A stretch of 41,798 nt of DNA from Streptomyces sp. MBT53 (GCF_016654115.1 NZ_JAEQAZ010000059.1:1-41798); one strand, 5' to 3'; positions 23,057 to 35,769 are shown, numbered from the stretch's first letter. Notes: generated from the sequence alone by a model not told the origin. Made by a program: numbers and translations.

Positions 23057-25336
23057 ATGAGAAGACAGATCCGCGGTGCGCTGGCCGCGTTGACCGGAGC
23101 GCTACTGCTCACCATGGGAGTCACCGCGACGGGCGGGCAGTCCGCGCGGGCCGATGACAACGCTGTCGGCAACGCTGTCGGGGCCAAACCCGCGCTGGGC
23201 TGGAGCAGTTGGAGCTTCGTCCGCCGCAACCCGACCGCGCAGACCATCGAGGCACAGGCCAAGGCGCTGAAGACCAGCGGCCTGGCGAAAAACGGGTTCG
23301 TGTACGCCAACGTCGACGACTTCTGGTACCAGTGCCCGGGCAGCCAGGGGCCGGACGTCGACCAGTACGGCCGCTGGGTGACCGACCCCGTCAAGTTCCC
23401 GCCCAAGGGCGGTGAGAACGGCATCCAGGTGGTGGCCGACTACGTCCACTCCCTGGGGCTGAAGTTCGGGCTGTACGTCACGCCCGGCATCTCCCAGCAG
23501 GCGGTCGCCAAGAACACGGCGATCGAGGGAACGCCGTACCACGCACGGGACATCGCCACCACGACGACGGAGAGCAACTACAACTGCGGCGGCATGGTGG
23601 GCATCGACTACACCAAGCCCGGCGCGCAGTCGTTTATCGACTCCTGGGCCGGGCAGTTCGCCGGCTGGGGCATCGACTACCTCAAGATCGACGGCGTCGG
23701 CACCTGGGACCAGCAGGACGTCCAGGCTTGGTCGGACGCCCTGCACCACACCGGCCGGCCGATCCACCTGGAGCTGTCGAACAACCTCGACATCAACAAC
23801 GCGGCCACCTGGAAGAAGCTCTCCAACGGCTGGCGCACCGGTGGCGACATCGAGTGCTACTGCGGTCCGGACGGCAGCAGTTACCCCCTGACCACCTGGG
23901 CCTCGGTCGCCTCGCGCTTCGACCAGGTCGCGGCCTGGGCGCCGTACGGCGGACCCGGCGGGTACAACGACTACGACTCCCTGGAGATCGGGAACGGGGC
24001 GAACAACGGCCTCACCCCCGACGAGCGCCGCACGCAGATGAGCCTGTGGTCGCTGGCCGCCTCGCCACTCTTCCTCGGCACCGATCTCACGCATCTCGAC
24101 CCGGCCGACCTCGCGTTGCTGAAGAACACCGATGTCCTCGCGGTCGACCAGGACGGCATCGACGCCAAGCGGATCTCCTCGGAGGCGAATTCACAGGTGT
24201 TCGCGAAGACCGAGGCCAACGGGGATGTCGTGGTCGGTCTGTTCAACACCGGGTCGGCGCCCCGGGAGGTCGCCACGACCGCGTCCGCGCTGGGGCTGGC
24301 CAAGGCGGGCGACTACTCCCTGCGGGATCTGTGGAGCAAGCGGCTGACCGAGTCGGCGGGCCGGATCGCCGCCAATGTGCCCGCGCACGGCGTGGTCCTG
24401 TACCGGGTGCACGGCAGCCGGCACGTGGTGAGCGGCGCGGCTCCGGATGTCTCGTTCGGGCTCGACTGGGCGTCCGCGTCGAGCGACAGCACCACGCGTA
24501 CGGTGACGGCCGTACTGTCCGACAACGGGTCGCGGTCCGTCACCGACGCCGCCCTGACCCTCACCGGGCCGGCCGGCACGAAGATCACCACGCACTCGGC
24601 GACGCGGGCCAGGACGATCCGCGGCGGGCACGCGCTGAAGGTCACCTACTCCGTCGCCATCCCGTCCTCGGCGAAGCTCTTCGACTCCAGCGACTTCAAG
24701 GGGAGCGCCACTTATCGCTTCAAGTCGGCGGGGCGGACCCGGCTGGCCGCCGGTGACACGATCACCGTCAACCACCAAGTGACCGCCCCCTACAAGACGT
24801 TCGCCTCCACCACGGCGAGCTTCAGCCAGTCCGGGACCCAACTCGGCATCCGGGCCCAGGGTGCGGACCTCTACAACGGCACCAACGAATACGGCACGGT
24901 CTATCTGCCGGGTGCCGAGCACGACGGTTCGGTGACGACTGTGAAGCTCAACTCCCAGTCGGACACTGATGTTTGGGCCAAGGCCGGGATCATGGTCCGG
25001 AACGACATCACCCAACCCAACACGTCCCCGGGCTACTTGGCCCTCGTCGCGACCCCGGGCAACGGCTATCTGCTCGACTGGGACAGCGACGGCGACGGCA
25101 AGCTGGACTCGCAGGACTCCACCGGCACCGCCGTCTACCCGTCGTGGCTGAAGCTGGTCCGTAACGGCACGACCTACAGCGGCTACTACTCCACCGACGA
25201 CGTCACCTGGAACCTGGTCGGCACCATCGACGTCCCGACCGCCGCCGCCACCCAGGACGTCGGCCTGACCCAGACCTCGCACGCCTCGGGCACCACGGGC
25301 GAGGCCGACTTCGACTCGTTCACGACCACTCCCTAG
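23057..25336 (+). CDS. Secreted GH27 alpha-galactosidase with NEW3 and C-terminal lectin-like domain
   Basis: Secreted alpha-galactosidase, 759 residues. Signal peptide (1-32) with cleavage near ARA/DD, GH27 barrel starting KPALGWSSWSFV (44-55), nucleophile D212 in YLKIDG and acid/base D264 in WRTGGDI. The barrel ends near 375 and is followed by the small C-terminal sandwich of GH27 (about 375-455). A NEW3-like immunoglobulin fold (about 470-570) and a concanavalin-like C-terminal domain (about 575-759) follow. The last contains an EF-hand-like calcium loop DSDGDGKLDSQD. The ATG at 23057 has GGAGG eight bases upstream and starts the signal peptide. It would remove terminal alpha-galactose from galactomannan or raffinose-type sugars, fitting with the nearby mannosidases. 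It converges on the histidine kinase gene and shares a hairpin with it. Confidence 0.93.
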   Translation: MRRQIRGALAALTGALLLTMGVTATGGQSARADDNAVGNAVGAKPALGWSSWSFVRRNPTAQTIEAQAKALKTSGLAKNGFVYANVDDFWYQCPGSQGPDVDQYGRWVTDPVKFPPKGGENGIQVVADYVHSLGLKFGLYVTPGISQQAVAKNTAIEGTPYHARDIATTTTESNYNCGGMVGIDYTKPGAQSFIDSWAGQFAGWGIDYLKIDGVGTWDQQDVQAWSDALHHTGRPIHLELSNNLDINNAATWKKLSNGWRTGGDIECYCGPDGSSYPLTTWASVASRFDQVAAWAPYGGPGGYNDYDSLEIGNGANNGLTPDERRTQMSLWSLAASPLFLGTDLTHLDPADLALLKNTDVLAVDQDGIDAKRISSEANSQVFAKTEANGDVVVGLFNTGSAPREVATTASALGLAKAGDYSLRDLWSKRLTESAGRIAANVPAHGVVLYRVHGSRHVVSGAAPDVSFGLDWASASSDSTTRTVTAVLSDNGSRSVTDAALTLTGPAGTKITTHSATRARTIRGGHALKVTYSVAIPSSAKLFDSSDFKGSATYRFKSAGRTRLAAGDTITVNHQVTAPYKTFASTTASFSQSGTQLGIRAQGADLYNGTNEYGTVYLPGAEHDGSVTTVKLNSQSDTDVWAKAGIMVRNDITQPNTSPGYLALVATPGNGYLLDWDSDGDGKLDSQDSTGTAVYPSWLKLVRNGTTYSGYYSTDDVTWNLVGTIDVPTAAATQDVGLTQTSHASGTTGEADFDSFTTTP

Positions 25337-25352
25337 TCAGGGGCAGATTGGC

Positions 25353-25400
25353 GATACGCGCCCGTACGGCGGCTAGACCGGCGCCGTACGGGCGCGTATC
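25353..25400. terminator. Bidirectional 18-bp hairpin between GH27 and the histidine kinase
   Basis: Perfect 18-base arms (25353-25370 and 25383-25400) with a 12-base loop. The kinase stop codon is in the loop and its last codons form one arm, so one element serves both convergent genes. Confidence 0.85.
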
Positions 25401-26901
25401 TGTGTTTCGGCGGGCGGGAGTTCGGCCGCCGGGAGTTCGATGGTGAACTCGGTGCGGCCCGGGACGCTGGTGACGTCGATACGGCCGCCGTGTGCGCCCG
25501 TGATGGCTGTCGCGATGGCCAGGCCGAGGCCGGAGCCGCCCTCCTTGCCGCTGGACCGGGCGCGGGAGGCGTCGGCGCGGGTGAAGCGTTCGAAGACCGT
25601 GGGGAGCAGGGTCGGGGGGATGCCGGGGCCGTCGTCGCGCACCCGGATGACGACGGTGCGGTCGGCCGTGGCCTCGACGCTCGCCGTGACCGTCGTGCCA
25701 ACAGGTGTGTGCATACGCGCGTTGGCCAACAAGTTGGCCAACACCTGGTGCAGGCGGGCCTCGTCGCCGATCACCAGAGCGGGGGCGTCGAGCGACAGTT
25801 GGAGCTGCCACTCGTGGCCGGTGCCGGCCGCCCGCGCGTCCCACACCGCCTCGGCGAGCACGGCCGCGAGGTCCACCTCGGCGGACTGCAGCGGGCGGCC
25901 CTCGTCGAGCCGGGCGAGCAGCAGCAGATCCTCCACCAGACCCGTCATCCGCGCCGACTCGGCGGTGACCCGGCGCCAGGCGAGCCCGGATTCGATCCGG
26001 TCGGTGCCGCGGTTCATCAGCTCGGCGTAGCCCGCGATGGAGGCGAGCGGGGTGCGGAGTTCGTGGCTGGCGTCGGCGAGGAAGCGGCGCATGCGTTCCT
26101 CGCTGCGGCGCATCTGCTCCTCGCTGCGCTGGCGTTCGGCGAGCGAGGACTCGACGTGGTCGATCATGCGGTTGAGCGCGGCGCCGACCTGTCCCGCCTC
26201 GCTGCCCGGGTCGGTGTCCCGTTCGGGCACCCGGGTGAGGGTGGTGACCTCGCCCCGGCCGAGCGGTGAGCGGGAGACCTCGACCGCGGTGGCGGCGACC
26301 CGGCCGAGCGGTCGTAGCTGCCGTCGTATGACGACAGCGCACAGACAGCCCGCCACGGTCAGGCCGACGAGGGCGACGCCCGCCTCGACCGCCACCAGAC
26401 CGCTGATCATCTCCTGTACGTCGTCCATAGGGAGGCCGGTGAGGACCCGGACGCCATCGGTGTCGAGGGCCGTGAGCCGGTAGGTGCCGAGGCCGGGCAC
26501 GGACCGGGTGTGCTTCGCGCTGTCGGCGGTGATGCCCGCGAGGGCCGTGCGCTGGGCGGCGGTGAGGTTCTGGGGCGGGGCGTCCTGTCTGACGACGGCC
26601 GCGGCGATGATCTTGCCGGTGGCGTCGAACCGGGCGGCGAGCGTCCCGACGGCGTGGCCGTTCTCCATGAGGAACCCGAGGTCCCCGTCGGAGTCCGGGT
26701 GGTGCTCGGCCCCGCCCAGGCTGCGCTGGGCCGCGTTGCCGACCCGGTCGTCCAAGTCGCCCAGCAGATAGGCGCGTTGGACGAGGACGGTGGTGAGGGA
26801 CATCGCGGCGCAGACCACCACAAGGGTGGCGCTGACGAAGAGCAGCAGCCGGGTGCGGAGTGAACGGCCGTGCAGGCGGCCTCGGTTGCGGGTCAGGAGG
26901 T

Positions 26902-26905
<4 letters not shown>
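25373..26905 (-). CDS. Two-component sensor histidine kinase
   Basis: Membrane sensor kinase of the OmpR/EnvZ-like class, 510 residues. Order: transmembrane helix (about 18-42), an extracytoplasmic sensor region of about 125 residues, second helix (GLVAVEAGVALVGLTVAGCL), HAMP linker, HisKA domain with phospho-acceptor H281 (DASHELRTPLASIAGY), and HATPase with N-box QVLANLLANARMHTP, G1 box DDGPGIP and G2 box GGSGLGLAI. The ATG overlaps the regulator stop codon by four bases (ATGA), so the pair is translationally coupled. The signal is unknown. The divergent secreted subtilase suggests a role in extracellular protein turnover, which is inference. The last codons lie within the shared terminator hairpin. 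Confidence 0.93.
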
Positions 26906-27627
<722 letters not shown>

Positions 27628-27854
27628 GTCCGGATTCTGTCCCGGTCCGCTGAGGGAATCCTGTGTTCCACCTGAGGCGCAGCCGTGCGAGCGGGCGGGT
27701 TTCCGGGGCTACGGCAGCGGCGGGCGAGGGACGACGGCCCTGGTCCGCCGCCCGGTGTCTTGTCCAACTTCCTTGACCGAAGGGGGCGTTGGCACTCTCC
27801 GGCCACGTGATTCCCTTGAGCCGCCGGCGCCCCGGCACTCACTCTGATGGCTGG

Positions 27855-27875
27855 CTTCCGCTCACCGGGCGGAAG
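27855..27875 (+). other. 5' leader hairpin before the subtilase gene
   Basis: Inverted repeat CTTCCGC/GCGGAAG (one further flanking G-C pair) with a 7-base loop, 32 bases before the subtilase ATG and just upstream of its GGGGAGG ribosome site. It may affect translation or mRNA stability. Nothing else is assignable in 27628-27906. Confidence 0.35.
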
Positions 27876-27906
27876 CGTTTCCGCGTTCAGGGGAGGACGT
27901 CCACCC

Positions 27907-30900
27907 ATGCGAAGACTCCACGCCCTGTGGGCCGTGGCCGGAGCGGCCGGACTGCTCGCGGGGGCCATCACGCCCGCGACAGCCACTTCCGGTTCCACGG
28001 TCTCCACCCACCTCACGGGCCCGAGCACCGCCCCACCGCAGACCGTCACCCTCATCACCGGCGACACCGTGACCCTCACCGTCGGACCGGACGGCAAGAA
28101 CGCCGTCGACGTCCGGCGCGGCGAGGGCCGCGAGGCCGCCACCTTCCTGTCCAGCGAGAAGAACGGCGAGATCAGCGTCCTGCCGGCGGACGCCGTCCCG
28201 CTCATCAAGGCGGGCCGCCTCGACCCGGCCCTGTTCAACGTCACCCAGCTCGTCAAGCAGGGGTACACCGACGCGAAGACCGGCTCCACCCCGGTCATCG
28301 CGACGTACAGCAAGGGCACCGAGACCCCCGAGGGCACGCGCCGGACGCTGGCGCTGCCCGGGATCGACGGCGCCGCGCTCAGCGCGAAGAAGTCCACGGC
28401 CTTCTGGTCTGACATCGCCCCGGCGCTCGGCACGGCGCCCACCGCGAAGGCCGCGAGGCAGCTCGGTGACGGCATCGACAAGCTCTGGCTGGACGCCAGG
28501 GTGAAGGCGTCCCTCGACGTGAGCGTGCCGCAGATCGGCGCGCCCGAGGTGTGGAAGGCGGGTTACGACGGCACGGGCGTCGAGGTCGCGGTCCTGGACA
28601 CGGGCGTGGACCTCGGCCACCCGGACTTGGCCGGGAAGATCGCCGGGTCGGAGAGTTTCGTACCGGACGAGACGGTCCAGGACGGTTTCGGCCACGGCAC
28701 CCATGTGGCGTCCACGATCGTCGGCTCGGGCGCGGCCTCGGGCGGCCGGTACAAGGGCGTGGCGCCGGGCGCGCGGCTGCTGGTCGGCAAGGTGCTGGAC
28801 AACACGGGCAGCGGTCAGGCCTCCTGGATCATCGCGGGCATGGAGTGGGCGGCGCACTCCGGCGCGAAGATCGTCTCCATGTCGTTGGGCGGTACGGCCT
28901 CCGGTCCCTCGGACGTGCTCAGTGAGACCGTCGACGAACTGTCGGCGTCCACCGGCACGTTGTTCGTGATCGCGGCGGGCAACGCGGGGCCGGGCGAGCA
29001 GACCGTGGGCACCCCGGGCATCGCCGACTCGGCGCTGACGGTGGGCGCGGTCGACAAGTCGGACCAGCTGGCCTCGTTCTCCAGCCGGGGTCCGCGCCTC
29101 GGCGACTACGCGGTCAAGCCGGAGATCACCGCTCCGGGCGTGAGCATCACGGCGGCCCGCGCCGCCGGCACCACCATGCCCGGTGGTACACCGGTCGACG
29201 ACTACTACACGACGGCGAGCGGCACTTCGATGGCCACCCCGCATGTCGCGGGCGCGGCGGCACTGGTGGTGCAGGCCCATCCGGACTGGACCGGCGAGCA
29301 GATCAAGGAGGCGCTGGCCAGCACCGCGAAGACGAACGCCGTCAACTCCGTGTTCGAGCAGGGCGACGGCCGGGTCGACGCCGTACGGGCGGTCGAGCAG
29401 GACGTCTTCGCGACCTCGGCGCTGAGCTTCGGCAGGTTCGAGGACGGTGACAACGGTGTCGTCGGCAAGGACATCACCTACACCAACACCACTGACAGTC
29501 CGGTGGAGTTGAAGCTCTCGTCGTCGCTCACCGACCTGACTCTGAGCGCGGACACCCTGACCGTGCCCGCGCGGGGCACCGCCACCGTCTCCGTCGGCGT
29601 CGACCCGGCGCAGGAGACCCAGGGCCGGTACACGGGCCATGTCACGGCGACCGCGGACGGCGGCATCCAGGTCACCACGGCCGTCGGCTTCGAGAAGGCG
29701 CCGAAGACGTACGCCCTCAAGGTCTCGCTCGTGGACCGCGAGGGCAACCCGTCCACCGGGGCCTCGCTCTTCACGCTCCAGGAGCTGAACGGCGCCTACC
29801 CCGACGACTACGGCTTCCTCGGCACCGGCTGGACCTGGCAGGTGCCGGCCGGCACGTACTCCATCGCGACCTGGATCCCGGACCGGGACGCGGGCGGTCT
29901 GGCGGTGGGCACCTCGATCGTCGGCAACCCCGAGATCAAGGTCGACGGCGACACCGCGGTGGTCCTCGACGCCCGCAAGGCCGTGGAGATCAAACCGCAG
30001 ACGAAGGAGAAGTCCGAGTTCCAGGGCTTCAGCACCAGTTGGCACCGAGAGGGTCCGGGCAGCGCCTGGGGACTCACCTACAGCCAGGGCTTCTGGACCG
30101 ACCACGTCTATGTGGCACCGACCAAGCCGGTCACCGTGGGCACCCTGAACTTCTACGCCAAGTTCCGGCTGTACGCGAAGGAGTTGACGGCGAGCGTCAC
30201 CAGCCCGCAGAAGACCGCGCTGTCCTCGCTCTACTACTCCCAGACGTACGACGACTTCCCGTTGAAGATCAGCGGTGACCACACGGTGCAGGCGGTGGAC
30301 GCCGGCGGCGGTACCGCGGCCGACTTCGCGGGGCTCGACGTCAAGGGCAAGGTGGCGGTGGTCGGCGTCGGCGCCACCGAGCGGGCACAGAGCGCACTCG
30401 ACAACGCGACCAAGGCCGGGGCGGGTTACCTCATCGTCTACCGCAAGACGCCCGGTTTCTGGATCGAGGCCGTGGACCGGGCGACCACCGTCCCGCTGAT
30501 GATCGCCACCGGCGAGGAGGGCGCCGAGCTGGCCGCCCTGCTGAAGACCGGCAAGAAGGTCACCCTGAAGCTCGACGGCACAGCGGTCAGTCCGTTCGTC
30601 TACAACCTGCTCGCCGCGCAGAGCGGCACCATCACCGCGAACCAGACCTACCGCCTGGACAAGTCCAACACCGTGAAGCGGAAGGCCCGTTACTACGGTG
30701 CCACGGCCGGCGAGATGGGCGCGGACACCCTGTACACCTTCCGCCCCTGGCAGCGCTTCGGCGTCGAGACCAGCGTGGACATGCAGTTGGGCACGGAACG
30801 CGACGAGTACTACTACGTCGACCCGGACACCCGCACCTGGCATGTCGTCTATCCCGACTGGAAGGCCTCCAAGGGCGAGTGGAGCCCGCTGCGGACCTTC

Positions 30901-31581
30901 ACCAAAGGGGCCACCGAGCCCACCGAGGACTGGCTGCGCCAGGTCGTCCGGCCGGGCAGCAGCGAAGAGTACGGCCTCTCGACCCGCACCGGCGACAAAC
31001 TCACCCTCTCCATACCGGAGTTGAGCGACTCCACAGCGGGCCACTACGGATACGTCGACGGCGTCGACGCCACCGCGCAGGGCAAGCTCTACGCGGACGG
31101 GCAGTTCGTCGGCGACTCGACGCTGGGCGGGTACGGCGTCTTCGACGTCCCCGCGGCCACGTCCTCGTACCGCTTCGATCTGGACGTGCAGCGCAAGGCG
31201 GCCTGGGCGAAGTACTCCACGAGCACGCACACCGAGTGGACCTTCGCCTCGGCGCACACCGGCAGCGCGACGGCACTCCCGCTGCTCACCGTCGGCATCG
31301 CCCCGAAGGGCCTCGACCTCCTCAACAGGGCCGACCGAAAGGGGGAGTTGACGGTCTCACTGCCGGTCGCGAACCAGTCGGGCAGCGTCCGGGCGAACAG
31401 TCTGAAGGCCTGGGTCTCCTACGACGACGGCGCGTCCTGGAAGACGGTGCGCGTCGAGAAGGGCGAGGCACGGTTCAGGCCCGTGAAGGGTGCCGCGTCG
31501 GTGTCGCTGCGCGTGCGGGCCACCGACCACGACGGCGACGTGATCGACCAGACCGTACTGCGGGCGTTCGGCCTGAAGTGA
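27907..31581 (+). CDS. Large secreted S8 serine protease (subtilase)
   Basis: Secreted subtilisin-family protease of 1224 residues. Signal peptide (1-28), a propeptide-like region to about 205, then the S8 catalytic domain with triad D231 (VAVLDTGVD), H263 (GHGTHVAS) and S441 (GTSMATPHVAG) and oxyanion N359 (AAGNAGP). All catalytic residues are present. The C-terminal 700 residues are beta-rich and include a PA-like insert-type segment (VKGKVAVVGVGATERAQSAL) that often modulates substrate access. The ATG at 27907 was chosen for its GGGGAGG site and signal peptide; the frame is open 20 codons further. It is divergent from the two-component pair. A 12-base duplication surrounds its stop codon. 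Confidence 0.94.
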   Translation: MRRLHALWAVAGAAGLLAGAITPATATSGSTVSTHLTGPSTAPPQTVTLITGDTVTLTVGPDGKNAVDVRRGEGREAATFLSSEKNGEISVLPADAVPLIKAGRLDPALFNVTQLVKQGYTDAKTGSTPVIATYSKGTETPEGTRRTLALPGIDGAALSAKKSTAFWSDIAPALGTAPTAKAARQLGDGIDKLWLDARVKASLDVSVPQIGAPEVWKAGYDGTGVEVAVLDTGVDLGHPDLAGKIAGSESFVPDETVQDGFGHGTHVASTIVGSGAASGGRYKGVAPGARLLVGKVLDNTGSGQASWIIAGMEWAAHSGAKIVSMSLGGTASGPSDVLSETVDELSASTGTLFVIAAGNAGPGEQTVGTPGIADSALTVGAVDKSDQLASFSSRGPRLGDYAVKPEITAPGVSITAARAAGTTMPGGTPVDDYYTTASGTSMATPHVAGAAALVVQAHPDWTGEQIKEALASTAKTNAVNSVFEQGDGRVDAVRAVEQDVFATSALSFGRFEDGDNGVVGKDITYTNTTDSPVELKLSSSLTDLTLSADTLTVPARGTATVSVGVDPAQETQGRYTGHVTATADGGIQVTTAVGFEKAPKTYALKVSLVDREGNPSTGASLFTLQELNGAYPDDYGFLGTGWTWQVPAGTYSIATWIPDRDAGGLAVGTSIVGNPEIKVDGDTAVVLDARKAVEIKPQTKEKSEFQGFSTSWHREGPGSAWGLTYSQGFWTDHVYVAPTKPVTVGTLNFYAKFRLYAKELTASVTSPQKTALSSLYYSQTYDDFPLKISGDHTVQAVDAGGGTAADFAGLDVKGKVAVVGVGATERAQSALDNATKAGAGYLIVYRKTPGFWIEAVDRATTVPLMIATGEEGAELAALLKTGKKVTLKLDGTAVSPFVYNLLAAQSGTITANQTYRLDKSNTVKRKARYYGATAGEMGADTLYTFRPWQRFGVETSVDMQLGTERDEYYYVDPDTRTWHVVYPDWKASKGEWSPLRTFTKGATEPTEDWLRQVVRPGSSEEYGLSTRTGDKLTLSIPELSDSTAGHYGYVDGVDATAQGKLYADGQFVGDSTLGGYGVFDVPAATSSYRFDLDVQRKAAWAKYSTSTHTEWTFASAHTGSATALPLLTVGIAPKGLDLLNRADRKGELTVSLPVANQSGSVRANSLKAWVSYDDGASWKTVRVEKGEARFRPVKGAASVSLRVRATDHDGDVIDQTVLRAFGLK

Positions 31582-31607
31582 GCCCGGATCAGCCCGAAGT
31601 GAGCCCG
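31575..31607. repeat. 12-bp direct repeat spanning the subtilase stop codon
   Basis: GAAGTGAGCCCG occurs at 31575-31586, where it contains the TGA stop, and again at 31596-31607 just beyond. It resembles a small slippage duplication. Confidence 0.7.
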
Positions 31608-31633
31608 AACCGAGCGGTCGGGCCGACCCACGG

Positions 31634-31645
31634 TAAGGATTCTTA
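31634..31645. promoter_or_regulatory. A/T-rich dyad before the TrmB/LuxR-like regulator
   Basis: TAAG-GATT-CTTA lies 27-38 bases before the regulator start, in an otherwise very GC-rich 90-base gap. It could be a -10 region or an autoregulatory site; only the symmetry is seen. Confidence 0.35.
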
Positions 31646-31671
31646 ACAAACACGCTCTACCGTGGCGAGCC

Positions 31672-32673
31672 ATGGTGAACACGGCACAGGATCCTGTACG
31701 GCAGACCCCTGCCGCGAGCCCTTGGGCAGCGGTGGGGGTCTCCGCCTTCGAAGAGCTGGTGTACCGGGCGATTCTCCAGCAGCCCGACGCGGGCGCGGGC
31801 GGCTGGGCGCTGCTGACCGGTACGACACCGGCCGAGTTGCGCGAGGCCTGCAACCGGCTGCTCGCGCTGGGACTGCTCCAACCGCCGGACTCCATGGGCG
31901 GGTTACGGGCGGTCGACCCGCGGGTGGCGATCCGTGCGCTGATCCGGCGGCGCGAGACGGAGTCCGAACTGCTCGCCTCCACCGCCGAGGAGATGGCCAC
32001 CGCGTACGAGGCGGGGCTGCTGCGCGAGGAGCCGTCCCGGCTGATCGAGGTCGCCTCCGGCGAGGGCGCCATCGCGGCCCGCCTGGAGGAGATGTACGCC
32101 CGCGCTGAGCACGAGGTGTGTCTCTTCGACACCCCGCCCTATCTCGCCCCGCCCGCACCGCAGGTGGACCTCCAGGCCGACCTGCTCAAGCGCGGGATCG
32201 TCTCGCGCGGCATCTACGCGGCGACCGCCCTGGAGGATCCGAACACCCTGTCCCGCGCCTGGAACATGGTCGAACTCGGGGAACAGGCACGGGTGTTGCC
32301 GTCCGTGCCGCTCAAACTGCTGGTGGTCGACGGGCGTCGGGCGCTGCTCCCGCTGACCTCGTCCGAGGCGGGCGGTTACTGCGCCGTCGTCGTATGGCAT
32401 TCGGCGGTGACCGAGGCACTGCAGAAGCTGTTCGAGCTGGCCTGGCAGCAGGCGACCCCGCTCGGCCGGCCCGCCGGGAACGGTGAACTCTCCGAGGACG
32501 AACAGGCGTTGACGCGGCTGCTGGCGGCCGGGCTGAAGGACGAGGCGGTCGCCCGTCATCTGGGGGTGAGCCTGCGCACACTGCGGCGGCGGGTGAGCGA
32601 CCTCCAGGAACGGCTCGGGGCGGCCAGCCGCTTCCAGCTCGGGATGCGGGCGGCGCAACGCGGCTGGCTGTAG
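31672..32673 (+). CDS. TrmB/LuxR-like transcriptional regulator
   Basis: DNA-binding regulator of 333 residues with no receiver domain. The N-terminal part (about 22-75, GVSAFEELVYRAILQQPDAG) looks like a TrmB-type winged helix, and the middle (about 100-240) is a phospholipase-D-fold-like effector region common to this class. The C-terminal LuxR helix-turn-helix (about 265-325) reads LSEDEQALTRLLAAGLKDEA, then VARHLGVSLRTLRRRVSDLQ. The ATG is preceded by only a weak ribosome site (GCGAG). Its gene follows the subtilase by 90 bases on the same strand and converges on aconitase, sharing a bidirectional terminator. Such proteins often regulate a neighbour in Streptomyces; the target is unknown. 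Confidence 0.85.
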   Translation: MVNTAQDPVRQTPAASPWAAVGVSAFEELVYRAILQQPDAGAGGWALLTGTTPAELREACNRLLALGLLQPPDSMGGLRAVDPRVAIRALIRRRETESELLASTAEEMATAYEAGLLREEPSRLIEVASGEGAIAARLEEMYARAEHEVCLFDTPPYLAPPAPQVDLQADLLKRGIVSRGIYAATALEDPNTLSRAWNMVELGEQARVLPSVPLKLLVVDGRRALLPLTSSEAGGYCAVVVWHSAVTEALQKLFELAWQQATPLGRPAGNGELSEDEQALTRLLAAGLKDEAVARHLGVSLRTLRRRVSDLQERLGAASRFQLGMRAAQRGWL

Positions 32674-32688
32674 GGGCACAACGGCGAA

Positions 32689-32720
32689 GGGCCGCACCCC
32701 CGTCGACGGGGATGCGGCCC
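32689..32720. terminator. Bidirectional terminator between the LuxR-like gene and aconitase
   Basis: GGGCCGCA/TGCGGCCC arms enclose an inner CCCCGTCGACGGGG dyad. It stands 15 bases from the regulator stop and 21 bases from the aconitase stop, so it can serve both. Confidence 0.85.
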
Positions 32721-32741
32721 TCAACTGCCGTACCGGAGCCG

Positions 32742-35456
<2,715 letters not shown>

Positions 35457-35524
35457 GACAGTCTCCTTCATTGATGTGCGCGTTCCCACCGCATCCTGCC
35501 GCCACAACGTCTTGGCCGATCCGC

Positions 35525-35558
35525 TAAGGTCAGGCTAAGTTAGGTAAGCCTTACTACT
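35525..35558 (-). promoter_or_regulatory. Overlapping iron-box-like sites upstream of acnA
   Basis: The stretch 35525-35543 matches the IdeR/DmdR1 iron box TTAGGTTAGGCTAACCTAA at 14 of 19 positions, and a second overlapping match (12 of 19) begins at 35540. They lie 70-100 bases before the acnA start. Binding by the DtxR-family regulator DmdR1 is inferred. Confidence 0.5.
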
Positions 35559-35598
35559 AGGATCGGCGGAGTGTGCGGCTGCGGTGCACCTCGGCAGA

Positions 35599-35618
35599 TA
35601 TCTCGATGTCGAGATAAC
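35599..35618 (+). promoter_or_regulatory. Palindrome ATCTC-N6-GAGATAAC, copy 1
   Basis: Arms TATCTCGA/TCGAGATA (35599-35606, 35609-35616) are perfect with a 2-base spacer. The site shares ATCTC-N6-GAGATAAC, with identical spacing, with copy 2 before the HTH-MurA gene. It lies about 150 bases before the small Tat-protein gene. With the iron boxes it accounts for the gap 35457-35769. Confidence 0.6.
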
Positions 35619-35769
35619 TCTAGTACACGGGGGCGGATTGGTCATGCCCGGCCGCCCTCACCCCCTCACAACCGGACGATCCCGTTCGCCTCCCCGCGTC
35701 GATCGAACATGCATACGATCTGGCCGAGGCCTCGGGAGACACCCGTACGGCCCCGAACGAGGGGGTACT

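Noticed and set aside
29449..29460. GACAACGGTGTC, similar to the GH92 operator
   Set aside because: Lies deep inside the subtilase coding region, is not fully symmetric, and is explained by codons for Asp-Asn-Gly-Val.
27862..31257. 1131-codon minus-strand frame opposite the subtilase
   Set aside because: Antisense shadow with biased Arg/Gly/Val composition; the plus strand has an intact catalytic triad and a proper start.
35644..35769. ATG start that would lengthen the small Tat protein by 42 residues
   Set aside because: The added Arg/Pro/Gly-rich sequence would bury the twin-arginine signal; the TTG at 35770 has a good ribosome site and starts the signal peptide.
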